Shown: positions 7,183 through 15,494 of the stretch, one piece after another
Numbering within the stretch: position 1 is the first letter of the stretch
Layout: each line of letters opens with the position of its first letter
Assembly (NCBI RefSeq): GCF_012971725.1
Contig: NZ_CP048833.1
Location: 682,001-746,000, forward strand
Length of the DNA: 64,000 bases
Reading direction: 5' to 3'
Source of the DNA: Pseudomonas multiresinivorans
GTDB lineage: Bacteria > Pseudomonadota > Gammaproteobacteria > Pseudomonadales > Pseudomonadaceae
Translations under genes and position numbers: made by a program
Notes under the pieces: model-generated
Seen by the model: the letters and a program-made list of their open reading frames with translations, nothing else
What the model was told of the DNA's origin: nothing
The model's database searches: none

Positions 7183-8793
7183 ATGCAAAACGACAAAACC
7201 CTCACCGGCGGCCAGGCTCTGGTACGCCTGCTGGCCAACTATGGCGTCGACACCGTGTTCGGCATTCCCGGTGTGCACACCCTGGAGCTGTACCGCGGCC
7301 TGCCCGGCAGCGGCATCCGCCACGTGCTGACCCGCCACGAGCAGGGTGCCGGCTTCATGGCCGACGGCTACGCACGCGTCAGCGGCAAGCCGGGCGTGGC
7401 CTTCATCATCACCGGCCCGGGGGTGACCAACGCCGCCACCGCCATCGGCCAGGCCTACGCCGACTCGATCCCGATGCTGGTGATCTCCAGCGTCAACCAC
7501 ACCGCCAGCCTGGGCAAGGGCTGGGGCTGCCTGCACGAGACCCAGGACCAGCGCGCGATGACCGCGCCGATCACCGCATTCTCCGCCGTCGCCCTGAGCG
7601 CCGAGGACCTGCCCGAACTGATCGCCCGCGCCTTCGCCGTATTCGACAGTGAGCGCCCGCGCCCGGTGCACATCTCGGTGCCGCTGGACGTACTCGCCAA
7701 CCCCGTCGCCCGCGACTGGACCCATGAAGTCGTGCGCCGCGCCGGCCGCGGCCAGCCCAGCGTCGAGGCGCTCCAGCAGGCTGTGGATAAACTCAAGACC
7801 GCCCAGCGCCCGATGATCATCGCTGGCGGCGGCGCGCTGCATGCCGCCGATGCCCTGGCCGCGCTGAGCGAGCGCCTGGCCGCGCCGCTGTTCACCAGCG
7901 TCGCCGGCAAAGGCCTGCTGGCGCCGGAAGCGCCGCTCTCTGCTGGCGCCACCCTGTGCACCCAGGCCGGTTGGGACATGATCGCCGAGGCCGACGTGGT
8001 CCTGGCCATCGGTACCGAGATGGCCGACACCGACTTCTGGCGCGACCGCCTGCCGGTCAACGGCGAAGTGATCCGCGTCGATGTCGACTCGCGCAAGTTC
8101 AACGACTTCTACCCGAGCGCCGTGGCGCTGCTGGGCGATTCGAAAGCCACCGCCGAAGCCCTGCTCGCTGCGCTGCCGAGCGCAGCCCGTGAGGCGGCGA
8201 AAGCGCAGTCGCGGATCGCCGAACTGCGCGCGCAGATCGACGGCGGCCACGCGCCGCTGCAACTTATCCACAAGTCGATTCTGGAGCGCATCGCCAAGGT
8301 CCTGCCGGACAACGCCTTCATTGCCAGCGACATGACCCAACTGGCCTACACCGCCAACTACCTGTACCCGAGCAAGGCGCCGCGTGGCTGGCTGCACCCC
8401 ACCGGCTACGGCACCCTCGGCTACGGCGTGCCCGCCGGCATCGGCGCCAAGTTCGGTGCGCCGGAGCGTCCCGGCCTGGTGCTGGTGGGCGACGGCGGCT
8501 TCCTCTACACCGCGCAGGAACTGGCCACCGCCACCGAAGAGCTGGACAGCCCGCTGGTGGTGCTGCTGTGGAACAACGATGCGCTGGGGCAGATCCGCGA
8601 CGACATGATCGGCCTGGATATCGAGCCCATCGGCGTCCTGCCGCGCAACCCGGACTTCGCCCTGCTCGGCCGCGCCTACGGCTGCGAGATGCGCCAGCCG
8701 CAGAGCCTGGACGAACTGGAGCGCGACCTGCGCAGCGGCTTCGCCCATCCGGGTGTGACCCTGATCGAACTGAAGCACGCCTGCGTCCAGTAG
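7183..8793 (+). CDS. aruI: 2-Ketoarginine decarboxylase AruI (thiamine diphosphate enzyme)
   Basis: The 536-residue protein has the three-domain layout of the acetolactate synthase/pyruvate decarboxylase family. Glu53 in RHEQGAGFMADGYAR is the cofactor-activating Glu. GDGG (about residue 435) and the following NN form the ThDP/Mg motif. AruI converts 5-guanidino-2-oxopentanoate (2-ketoarginine) to 4-guanidinobutyraldehyde and CO2. ATG 7183 has an RBS (GGGAG, eight bases upstream); an earlier in-frame start at 7144 lies in the REP sequence. The name rests on family plus the adjacent aruH. Confidence 0.88.
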   Translation: MQNDKTLTGGQALVRLLANYGVDTVFGIPGVHTLELYRGLPGSGIRHVLTRHEQGAGFMADGYARVSGKPGVAFIITGPGVTNAATAIGQAYADSIPMLVISSVNHTASLGKGWGCLHETQDQRAMTAPITAFSAVALSAEDLPELIARAFAVFDSERPRPVHISVPLDVLANPVARDWTHEVVRRAGRGQPSVEALQQAVDKLKTAQRPMIIAGGGALHAADALAALSERLAAPLFTSVAGKGLLAPEAPLSAGATLCTQAGWDMIAEADVVLAIGTEMADTDFWRDRLPVNGEVIRVDVDSRKFNDFYPSAVALLGDSKATAEALLAALPSAAREAAKAQSRIAELRAQIDGGHAPLQLIHKSILERIAKVLPDNAFIASDMTQLAYTANYLYPSKAPRGWLHPTGYGTLGYGVPAGIGAKFGAPERPGLVLVGDGGFLYTAQELATATEELDSPLVVLLWNNDALGQIRDDMIGLDIEPIGVLPRNPDFALLGRAYGCEMRQPQSLDELERDLRSGFAHPGVTLIELKHACVQ

Positions 8794-8848
8794 GACCTGT
8801 TGCACCCGCCGGGGCCCCTGGGCCCTGGCGCCATGAAGGATGAACACC

Positions 8849-10039
8849 ATGCGCTACTCGAACTTCACCCAACGCATCGCCGGCGACGGCGCCGCCGCCT
8901 GGGACATCCACTACCGCGCCCTGGCGCGCATGGAGCAGGGCGACGACATCCTGCTGCTGTCGGTGGGCGACCCGGACTTCGATACCCCGGTGCCCATCGT
9001 CCAGTCGGCCATCGACAGCCTGCTGGCCGGCAACACCCATTACGCCGATGTGCGCGGCAAGCGCTCGCTGCGCGATGCCATCGCCAGCCGCCATACCCAG
9101 CGCAGCGGTCAGGCCGTCACCGCCGACGACGTGGTCGTGCTTGCCGGCGCCCAGTGCGCGCTGTATGCCGTGGCGCAGTGCGTGCTCAACCCCGGCGACG
9201 AAGTGATTGTCGCCGAGCCGATGTACGTCACCTACGAAGCGGTGTTCGGCGCCTGTGGCGCCAAGGTCATCCCGGTGTCGGTGCGCTCCGAGCATGGCTT
9301 CCGCGTGCAGGCCGAGGACGTTGCCGCGCTGATCACCCCGCGCACCCGCGCCCTGGCCATCAACAGCCCGCACAACCCGTCCGGCGCCAGCCTGCCGCGC
9401 GCCACCTGGGAGAAGCTCGCCGAGCTGTGCGTGAAAAATGACCTGTGGATGATCTCCGACGAGGTCTACAGCGAGCTGCTGTTCGACGGCGAACACATCA
9501 GCCCCGCGAGCCTGCCGGGCATGGCCGAGCGCACCGCGACCCTCAACAGCCTGTCGAAATCCCACGCCATGACCGGCTGGCGCGTGGGCTGGGTGGTCGG
9601 CCCGCGCGAGCTCTGCGCGCACCTGGAAAACCTCGCCCTGTGCATGCTCTACGGCTCGCCGGACTTCATCCAGGACGCCGCCTGCACCGCGCTGGAAGCC
9701 AGGCTGCCGGAACTGGAAGCCATGCGTGAAGCCTACCGCCAGCGCCGCGACCTGGTGCTCGACTGCCTGGCTGACTGCGTTGGCGTGCGCGCCCTGCGCC
9801 CGGATGGCGGCATGTTCGTGATGGTGGATATCCGCGCCACCGGACTCTCCGCCCAGGACTTCGCCGACGTGCTGCTGGAACGCCACGGCGTCTCCGTGCT
9901 GGCCGGCGAAGCCTTCGGCCCCAGCGCCGCCGGGCACATCCGCCTGGGCCTGGTGCTCGGCGCCGAGCCGCTGCGCGAAGCCTGCCGCCGCATCGCCCTG
10001 TGCGCCGCCGAACTGCTCAAGGAAAAACGCTATGCATGA
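8849..10039 (+). CDS. aruH: Arginine:pyruvate transaminase AruH
   Basis: A 396-residue class I/II PLP aminotransferase. It shows NSPHNPSG, SDEVYSELLFDG and the PLP-lysine motif SLSKSHAMTGWRVGW (Lys near residue 238). It transfers the alpha-amino group of arginine to pyruvate, giving 2-ketoarginine and alanine, the first step of the pathway. The start MRYSNFTQRIAG matches the known P. aeruginosa AruH start; ATG 8840 upstream is less likely. It lies 55 nt after aruI and its TGA overlaps the next ATG by eight bases, so the two are probably translationally coupled. Confidence 0.92.
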   Translation: MRYSNFTQRIAGDGAAAWDIHYRALARMEQGDDILLLSVGDPDFDTPVPIVQSAIDSLLAGNTHYADVRGKRSLRDAIASRHTQRSGQAVTADDVVVLAGAQCALYAVAQCVLNPGDEVIVAEPMYVTYEAVFGACGAKVIPVSVRSEHGFRVQAEDVAALITPRTRALAINSPHNPSGASLPRATWEKLAELCVKNDLWMISDEVYSELLFDGEHISPASLPGMAERTATLNSLSKSHAMTGWRVGWVVGPRELCAHLENLALCMLYGSPDFIQDAACTALEARLPELEAMREAYRQRRDLVLDCLADCVGVRALRPDGGMFVMVDIRATGLSAQDFADVLLERHGVSVLAGEAFGPSAAGHIRLGLVLGAEPLREACRRIALCAAELLKEKRYA

Positions 10040-11450
10040 CCGTACGCAGCTCTACATCGACGGCGCCTGGGTGGCGCCGCAAGGGCAGGGCGTGGCCGAG
10101 GTGCAGAACCCGGCCACCGAGGAATGCGTCGGCCGCGTGCCGCTGGGCGGCGAAGGCGACGTGAACCGCGCGGTGGATGCCGCCCGCCGTGCCTTCCCGG
10201 CCTGGTCGCAAACGCCGTCCCACGTGCGCGCCGGCTACATCCGCGCCCTCGCCGAACAACTGAAGAACCGCGCCGACGAAATGGCCGCGCTGATCACCGC
10301 CGAGCTGGGCATGCCGGTGCAGTGGTGCCGGATGGTGCAGGTCGACGGGCCGATCGAGGGCCTGGAAAGCTACGCCGCGATGGCCGCGCACATGGACGAA
10401 GTGCGCGAGGTCGGCAACTCGCTGATCGTCAAGGAAGCGGTGGGCGTCTGCGCCTTCATCAACCCCTGGAACTACCCGCTGCACCAGCTGATCGGCAAGC
10501 TCGCCCCGGCCCTGGCCGCCGGCTGCACCGTGGTGGTCAAGCCGAGCCAGGACACCCCGCTGCACGCCTTCCTGCTCGCCGAAATGGTCCACGCCATCGG
10601 CCTGCCTGCCGGCGTGTTCAACCTGGTCAGCGGCCCCGGCTCCAAGGTCGGCGAAGCGCTGGCGCGGCACCCGGACGTGGACATGGTCTCCTTTACCGGT
10701 TCCACCGGTGCGGGCGTCAAGGTCTCCGAAGCCGCGGCGCCAACGGTCAAGCGCGTGTGCCTGGAGTTGGGCGGCAAGTCGCCGTTCCTGATCACCGCCG
10801 ATGCTGACCTCGCCGCCGCCGTGCGCCACGGCGTGCAGGACGTGATGATCAACTCCGGGCAGACCTGCACCGCACTCACGCGCATGCTGCTGCCGGCCCA
10901 TCGCTATGCCGAAGCCGTGGAAATCGCCCGTGCCGAAACCCTCGCGCTGAAGATGGGCGACCCGCTGGACGCCGACAGCTTCCTCGGCCCGATGTGCTCG
11001 GGTGGCCAGCGTCGTACCGTGCTCGATTACCTTCGCGTCGGCAAGGAAGAGGGCGCGCAACTGGTCTGCGGCGGCGCCGAACGCCCGGCTCATCTGGAGC
11101 GCGGGCACTATGTGCAGCCGACGATCTTTGCCGGGGTGAATAACCAGATGCGCATCGCCCGCGAGGAAATCTTCGGTCCGGTGCTGTGCCTGATTCCCTA
11201 TGCCGATGAAGCAGAAGCCATCGCTATCGCCAATGACTCGCCGTTCGGCCTGTCCAGCGCTGTCTGGGCGGGCGATCGCGAAGATGGCCTGCGCCTCGCC
11301 CGGCAGATGCGCGCCGGCCAATGCTTCGTCAACGGCGGTGCCTTCAACTACCGTGCGCCTTTCGGCGGCTACAAGCAGTCCGGCAACGGCCGCGAATGGG
11401 GCGAGCAGGGCTTGCACGAGTTCGTCGAGCTCAAGGCCATTCAACTCTGA
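10032..11450 (+). CDS. Aldehyde dehydrogenase, probable 4-guanidinobutyraldehyde dehydrogenase
   Basis: A 472-residue NAD(P)-dependent aldehyde dehydrogenase with the full catalytic set: NPWNYP (cofactor/active-site region), FTGSTGAG (nucleotide binding), Glu245 in LELGGKSP and the nucleophile Cys279 in GQTCT. Its ATG overlaps the aruH stop by eight bases. AruI makes 4-guanidinobutyraldehyde, so oxidation to 4-guanidinobutyrate is the obvious role. In P. aeruginosa, as I recall it, this step is done by the unlinked KauB, so the linked copy is notable. The substrate is inferred from context. Confidence 0.88.
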   Translation: MHDRTQLYIDGAWVAPQGQGVAEVQNPATEECVGRVPLGGEGDVNRAVDAARRAFPAWSQTPSHVRAGYIRALAEQLKNRADEMAALITAELGMPVQWCRMVQVDGPIEGLESYAAMAAHMDEVREVGNSLIVKEAVGVCAFINPWNYPLHQLIGKLAPALAAGCTVVVKPSQDTPLHAFLLAEMVHAIGLPAGVFNLVSGPGSKVGEALARHPDVDMVSFTGSTGAGVKVSEAAAPTVKRVCLELGGKSPFLITADADLAAAVRHGVQDVMINSGQTCTALTRMLLPAHRYAEAVEIARAETLALKMGDPLDADSFLGPMCSGGQRRTVLDYLRVGKEEGAQLVCGGAERPAHLERGHYVQPTIFAGVNNQMRIAREEIFGPVLCLIPYADEAEAIAIANDSPFGLSSAVWAGDREDGLRLARQMRAGQCFVNGGAFNYRAPFGGYKQSGNGREWGEQGLHEFVELKAIQL

Positions 11451-11462
11451 GCGCCTGAACAG

Positions 11463-11687
11463 CACCCTCTCCCCAGCCCTCTCCCGCAAGCGGGAGAGGG
11501 AGCCGTCCGGCGTTTCTGGGATGACAGGGAGTCAGCCGGGGAGCACGGGATTCGCTACTTCCGCCGAACAGACTTCTCTCCCAGGCGGGGCAGGAACAAC
11601 AGCGCTTCGGTGCCATCGGCAGGCGATGGTGCAGAAGGATCAACACGAGTACTCCCTCTCCCTTCAGGGAGAGGGCTGGGGAGAGGG
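11463..11687. repeat. Two REP-type elements, CCCTCTCCC family
   Basis: 11463-11500 (CACCCTCTCCCCAGCCCTCTC, then CGCAAGCGGGAGAGGG) and 11653-11687 (CCCTCTCCCTTCAGGGAGAGG, then CTGGGGAGAGGG) in inverted orientation. They flank about 150 bases without a recognisable gene, between the aldehyde dehydrogenase and the quinone reductase. Confidence 0.7.
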
Positions 11688-11741
11688 TGCCGAGCAAGCA
11701 CACCGATCCGCCAAGAATCGCCTTTCTGGCCAGGAATCCAT

Positions 11742-12446
11742 ATGAACGTACTGATCGTCCACGCCCACAACGAACCGCAATCCTTCAGCACCGCGCTGTA
11801 CCAGCTCGCCGAGGAAACCCTCCGCGGCCAGGGCCACGAAGTGCAGGTCTCCGACCTCTACGCGATGAACTGGAACCCGGTGGCCAGCGCCGCCGACTTC
11901 GGCGCCCGCGCCAACCCCGAATACCTGGTCTACGCCCTGGAGCAGCGCGAAGGCGCCAAGGCCAAGACCATCGCCGCCGACATCCAGGCCGAGCTGGACA
12001 AGCTGCTCTGGGCGGACCTGGTGATCTTCAACTTCCCGATCTACTGGTTCTCCGCACCGGCCATCCTCAAGGGCTGGTTCGACCGCGTGCTGGTTTCCGG
12101 CGTCTGCTACGGCGGCAAGCGCTTCTATGACCAGGGCGGCCTGGCCGGTAAGAAGGCGCTGGTCAGCGTGACCCTGGGCGGCCGTGACCACATGTTCGGC
12201 GACGGTGCCATCCACGGCCCGCTGGAAGACATGCTGCGGCCGATCCTGCGCGGAACCCTGGCCTACACCGGCATGAGCGTGCTGCCGCCGTTCGTGGCCT
12301 GGCATGTGCCCTACATCAGCAACGACGCGCGCCAGGACTTCCTGCGCCAGTACCAGGACCGTCTGCATAACCTGGAGAACGACCAGCCGCTGGAGTTCGT
12401 GCGCCTGGAGCAGTTCGACGAGCGCCTCTACCCGCTGCCGCGCTAG
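11742..12446 (+). CDS. NAD(P)H-dependent quinone oxidoreductase (flavodoxin-like fold)
   Basis: The 234-residue protein starts MNVLIVHAHNEP, the FMN/FAD phosphate-binding loop of the NQO1/MdaB/KefF family. It carries FNFPIYWFSAPAILKGWFDRV, the isoalloxazine and dimer region. It should catalyse two-electron reduction of quinones in the cytoplasm. It corresponds to PA4975, which follows aruH in P. aeruginosa. ATG 11742 is chosen because the conserved beta1 strand starts there; the open upstream frame is REP sequence. Co-transcription with the aru genes is uncertain because of the 291-base gap. Confidence 0.85.
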   Translation: MNVLIVHAHNEPQSFSTALYQLAEETLRGQGHEVQVSDLYAMNWNPVASAADFGARANPEYLVYALEQREGAKAKTIAADIQAELDKLLWADLVIFNFPIYWFSAPAILKGWFDRVLVSGVCYGGKRFYDQGGLAGKKALVSVTLGGRDHMFGDGAIHGPLEDMLRPILRGTLAYTGMSVLPPFVAWHVPYISNDARQDFLRQYQDRLHNLENDQPLEFVRLEQFDERLYPLPR

Positions 12447-12516
12447 GCGCTTTTCTACAAGTTCTGTCCTCTGCCCGGTGTAATGGCTTGCGCCTGGCAA
12501 TCAGCTGGCCAGAAAC

Positions 12517-12663
12517 GAAAAAGGGCGGCCATCCGAAGAAGGCCGCCCCTGGAGAAAGAGTCAGTCGCTGCAGCCAGGTATGCGCGGGGGAGAGGACCGT
12601 CGATTGGTGTATCGGCGGCCGTACGATGAGCCTGGTATGCCCAACGTTGCTGCAGCGACTTGT
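12517..12663 (-). ncRNA. Candidate small RNA with strong terminator
   Basis: On the minus strand GGGGCGGCC, a ten-base loop, GGCCGCCC and TTTTT form a rho-independent terminator (12517-12549), yet no minus-strand gene precedes it. Upstream, TATAGT (12674-12669) is a good -10 hexamer, with only a T-rich -35 region. The predicted transcript of ~147 nt has a perfect 12-bp pairing between its 5' end (AGTCGCTGCAGC at 12660-12649) and GCTGCAGCGACT at 12573-12562. A single-stranded CCTCTCCCCC tract lies between them. No reading frame of note is present. It diverges from the LysR gene at 12778. I do not recognise a named sRNA. Confidence 0.5.
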
Positions 12664-12777
12664 CCGGCACTATACGTGGTAACAATCGCTAAAAAACGAC
12701 CCTATACTGCGATTCAGTTTTGCGGCGCGGACAATAATTGTCGTCGTTTCCTACAAGACGGATAAGCAGGGGGAAGG

Positions 12778-13713
12778 ATGGACGTACTTCACGCGATGCG
12801 GGCTTTCGTCCGGGTGGTGGATGCTGGCAGTTTCACCGCCGCCGCCAACGCCCTGGGATTGTCCACCGCCCAGGTCTCGCGCGTGGTTTCCGACCTTGAA
12901 TCGCAACTCGAAGCGCGCCTCCTGCACCGCACGACAAGACGCCTGGCGCTGACCGAAACCGGCGAGCGCTACCTGCTGCGCTGCCGGGAAATCCTCGCCG
13001 ACGTCGAAGAGGCCGAAGCCGAGGCCAGCGGCGCACACCTCAAACCGCGTGGCCGGCTGCGCGTGCATTCGCTCACCGGCCTCGGCCAGCAGCACCTGAT
13101 CCCGCTGATCTCGCGCTACTGCGAGTCCTTTCCCGAGGTCTACATCGAGCTGACCCTGGCCCAGCGCCAGCCGGACATCCTCGAGGAAGGCCAGGACGTG
13201 GTGATTACCCGCGACCGAGAACTGCCCGACTCCGAATTCGTCGCCCAGACCCTGGGCACCATCTACAGCGTGCTCTGTGCCAGCCCCGAATACCTCAAGC
13301 GGCGCGGCACCCCGACCAGCGTCGCCGACCTGCACCAGCACCAGTGCCTGCGCTTGCAGGACCCGACCTTCCCCGAGGGCTGGGCCTTCGAGGAGGGCAA
13401 TGAGGAGAGCGTGATCCGCCCGCGTGACACCTTCATGGTCAATGTCGCCGAGGCGCTGACCGGCTCGGCCGCCGCCGGCATGGGCATCTGCCTGCTGCCC
13501 AGTTACGTCGCCGCGCCTGCGTTGCGTCGCCGCTCGCTGGTGCGCGTGCTGCCCCGGCACAGCCTGCACGTGAGGCACATCTACGCGCTTTACCCGTCGC
13601 GGCGCTTCCTCGACGCGAAGATCCGCACCTGGGTCGAATTCCTCAAGATGGAATTGCCGAAGATGTTCGAAGAGGACGAAGCAGCGCTCAACGATCCCGT
13701 CAACTGGGCATAA
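12778..13713 (+). CDS. LysR-family transcriptional regulator
   Basis: A 311-residue protein with an N-terminal winged helix-turn-helix (residues 1-60: AFVRVVDAGSFTAAANALGL, then STAQVSRVVSDLE) and a periplasmic-binding-like effector domain (about 90-295). It resembles the CrgA/AaeR-type subgroup. ATG 12778 follows AGGGGGAAGG. TATACT at 12703-12708 could be its -10. The target is not evident: the neighbour upstream on the other strand is only the candidate small RNA. Confidence 0.85.
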   Translation: MDVLHAMRAFVRVVDAGSFTAAANALGLSTAQVSRVVSDLESQLEARLLHRTTRRLALTETGERYLLRCREILADVEEAEAEASGAHLKPRGRLRVHSLTGLGQQHLIPLISRYCESFPEVYIELTLAQRQPDILEEGQDVVITRDRELPDSEFVAQTLGTIYSVLCASPEYLKRRGTPTSVADLHQHQCLRLQDPTFPEGWAFEEGNEESVIRPRDTFMVNVAEALTGSAAAGMGICLLPSYVAAPALRRRSLVRVLPRHSLHVRHIYALYPSRRFLDAKIRTWVEFLKMELPKMFEEDEAALNDPVNWA

Positions 13714-13906
13714 GGCCATCTCGGACTTTGGGCGCTAGCGCGGCGGATCGTCGCAGCCGCTCTATATCAATGTTCTCGGACGATCGGCGCGGATTGTTGC
13801 TTTTTAGGCAATGCTTTGTTGGTTAGCTAGCTATTTTTCTACCCACTGTTGCGCCGTAACCTTTCTTCAACCCCGACCAATCGGGTGTTCAGAAAGGATC
13901 ACCGTC

Positions 13907-14101
13907 ATGTCCCGTTCGCTTTATGTTGCTGCCCTGCTGTCCGTCTGCTCGCTGTCCTTCACCCAGCTGAGCTTCGCCGAAGAATCGCGCCTGATGACCG
14001 ACAAGATGGTCAAGGCCAACGAAGCAGTGATCGCCCAGCAGCAGGCCCAGTCCGCCGAGCAGACTGCCAAGGCCGCTGCCAGCAGCAACGCCGATTCCTG
14101 A
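13907..14101 (+). CDS. Small exported protein, hypothetical
   Basis: 64 residues. An N-terminal signal peptide (MSRSLYVAALLSVCSLSFTQ, then LSFA, probable cleavage after SFA) precedes a short polar, Ala/Gln-rich mature part of about 40 residues predicted to be helical. The RBS AGAAAGGA lies upstream, and a terminator follows 50 nt downstream, so it is a monocistronic unit. The 190-base gap before it is relatively AT-rich and must hold its promoter. No function recognised. Confidence 0.7.
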   Translation: MSRSLYVAALLSVCSLSFTQLSFAEESRLMTDKMVKANEAVIAQQQAQSAEQTAKAAASSNADS

Positions 14102-14153
14102 TCGGCCGCTTCCCCCGGGAAGTCCGGAGCGTGAGCCGGGCTTCTCAACACCT

Positions 14154-14184
14154 TGCGCCGCATACGATATGCGGCGTTTTTTTT
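14154..14184 (+). terminator. Rho-independent terminator
   Basis: CGCCGCATA, CGA, TATGCGGCG followed by eight T, downstream of the small exported protein. Confidence 0.9.
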
Positions 14185-14210
14185 GCCTGCGTTTCCGCCA
14201 CCGGAAAGGC

Positions 14211-14235
14211 GACTGTTACAGATGCTGTAACAGTC
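14211..14235. promoter_or_regulatory. 25-bp perfect palindrome, operator-like
   Basis: GACTGTTACAG, ATG, CTGTAACAGTC: 11-bp perfect arms around three bases. It lies about 40 bp before a TATACT hexamer (14276-14281). It could be a regulator operator for the transcript that follows, or a second weak terminator hairpin, since TTTC follows. Confidence 0.5.
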
Positions 14236-14287
14236 TTTCGCCGCCAGTGATCTGTATTCCTGTCTTATCGGTCAATATACTTGACCC

Positions 14288-14410
14288 AACAGCGCGGCTT
14301 TCGAGCGGCGCCGTTACCGGCCTCACCGCCGGCAAGCTTCCCGACGCCGATTCTTGATTGCTCCAGATCGACGTCCGTCTCAAGGCCGCTGCTGTCAGCG
14401 GCCTTTTTTT
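14288..14410 (+). ncRNA. Candidate small RNA between palindrome and terminator
   Basis: TATACT at 14276-14281 predicts a start near 14288. A strong terminator (AAGGCCGCTG, CTGT, CAGCGGCC and seven T; 14382-14410) ends a unit of ~123 nt without a credible reading frame. GC-rich hairpins (CCGGCCTCACCGCCGG) lie in the middle. The -35 region is weak. It may instead be read-through leader of the upstream gene. This unit and the palindrome occupy the 388-base gap between genes. Confidence 0.4.
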
Positions 14411-14489
14411 ATGCCTGTGGAAAAGCGCCGGCGGGCTGGTAGGCTGGGCACACTCCGCGCCGCAGGCCGGATTCGACAAGGATGCCGAG

Positions 14490-15494
14490 ATGACCAGTGA
14501 CAATCCCTTTGCGACACCCCAGGCACCGCTCACCGCGCCGATAGCCGCTGTGGCATCGGTCGGCCGCGAGCCCCTGCAGTTCGTCGCCGCCATGATCGTG
14601 GCCGCGGCCGTGGTGTTCTTCGGCAGCAATGCCGTGCAGTGGATACTCAACCTGGGCAGCTACCGCGAACGCCTGCCACAGTACTTGCCAACCATGCTGG
14701 CGAACTGGCTGGGTGGGCTGGTGTTTTATGCCGCGGCAGTCCTGCTGCTGGTGCATTACCAGCGTGAGCGCCACGGTATTGCGCGCTTCCAGCCGCTGGC
14801 CGGGCTGCTGGTAGGTTTCGGCGTGGCCTATCTGATCGCCACCATGGTCGTCAGCACGGCGGTCTCCTACCTGAGCGTGTCTTTCTACCAGTGGGCGTTC
14901 GAGCAGGGCTCCCGGACCCTCTGGATAGCCCTGTATGGCCAGATCAATTCGCTGATCAACCTGGCCCTGGGTTGCCTCCTGCCGCTCTGGCTGGTGCTGC
15001 ACCTGGCGCGCTCGCGGTGTGAACCGATGGCGCCGGGCCAAGCCGTCGCGCTGCCGTCCTGGCATGTGGCGCTGGCGATTGCGCTGTGCTTCACCGCAGT
15101 GATCTACAAGCTGTTCACGGCACTCGGCTACGGAGCGCTCTACCTTTACAGCGGCGCTGACGGCTGGCAGTCGGTATTCATGCTGTCGAGCTGCGTACTG
15201 CCTTTCGTCATCGTAATGACGGCCGTGCGGACTCGCCTGCCCGCCCGGCTCTCGCGCTTCGCCGCCGGCCGCGTGCTGGCCTGCGCGCTGGTGCTGCTGG
15301 CGCTGTGGGTGATCGCAATCGTGCTGGCGTCGGTCCTGGTGGCCTTCGCCGCCTACAGCTCGCTCAACTCCAGCAGCCTGCCGCTCTACCTGCTGCCGCC
15401 AGCGATCCTGCTGCTCGCACTGCTCTGGCCGCTGGCGCGCTGGTGTACCGGCTGGTTCTTCGCCGAGCAGATGGCTCAGTCCTCGCCCAGGTAA
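14490..15494 (+). CDS. Integral membrane protein, hypothetical
   Basis: 334 residues. A ~28-residue polar N-terminus (MTSDNPFATPQAPLTAPIAA) is followed by about eight hydrophobic segments, for example QFVAAMIVAAAVVFFGSNAV and VLACALVLLALWVIAIVLAS. The N-terminus (NPFATP) is typical of small-molecule-independent, poorly characterised inner-membrane proteins. ATG 14490 follows ACAAGGATG. Its 3' end overlaps the convergent response regulator by 19 bases. No function can be assigned. Confidence 0.75.
   Translation: MTSDNPFATPQAPLTAPIAAVASVGREPLQFVAAMIVAAAVVFFGSNAVQWILNLGSYRERLPQYLPTMLANWLGGLVFYAAAVLLLVHYQRERHGIARFQPLAGLLVGFGVAYLIATMVVSTAVSYLSVSFYQWAFEQGSRTLWIALYGQINSLINLALGCLLPLWLVLHLARSRCEPMAPGQAVALPSWHVALAIALCFTAVIYKLFTALGYGALYLYSGADGWQSVFMLSSCVLPFVIVMTAVRTRLPARLSRFAAGRVLACALVLLALWVIAIVLASVLVAFAAYSSLNSSSLPLYLLPPAILLLALLWPLARWCTGWFFAEQMAQSSPR

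Noticed and set aside
14211..14235. LexA box
   Set aside because: It does not fit CTGT-N8-ACAG; the palindrome has a different spacing.
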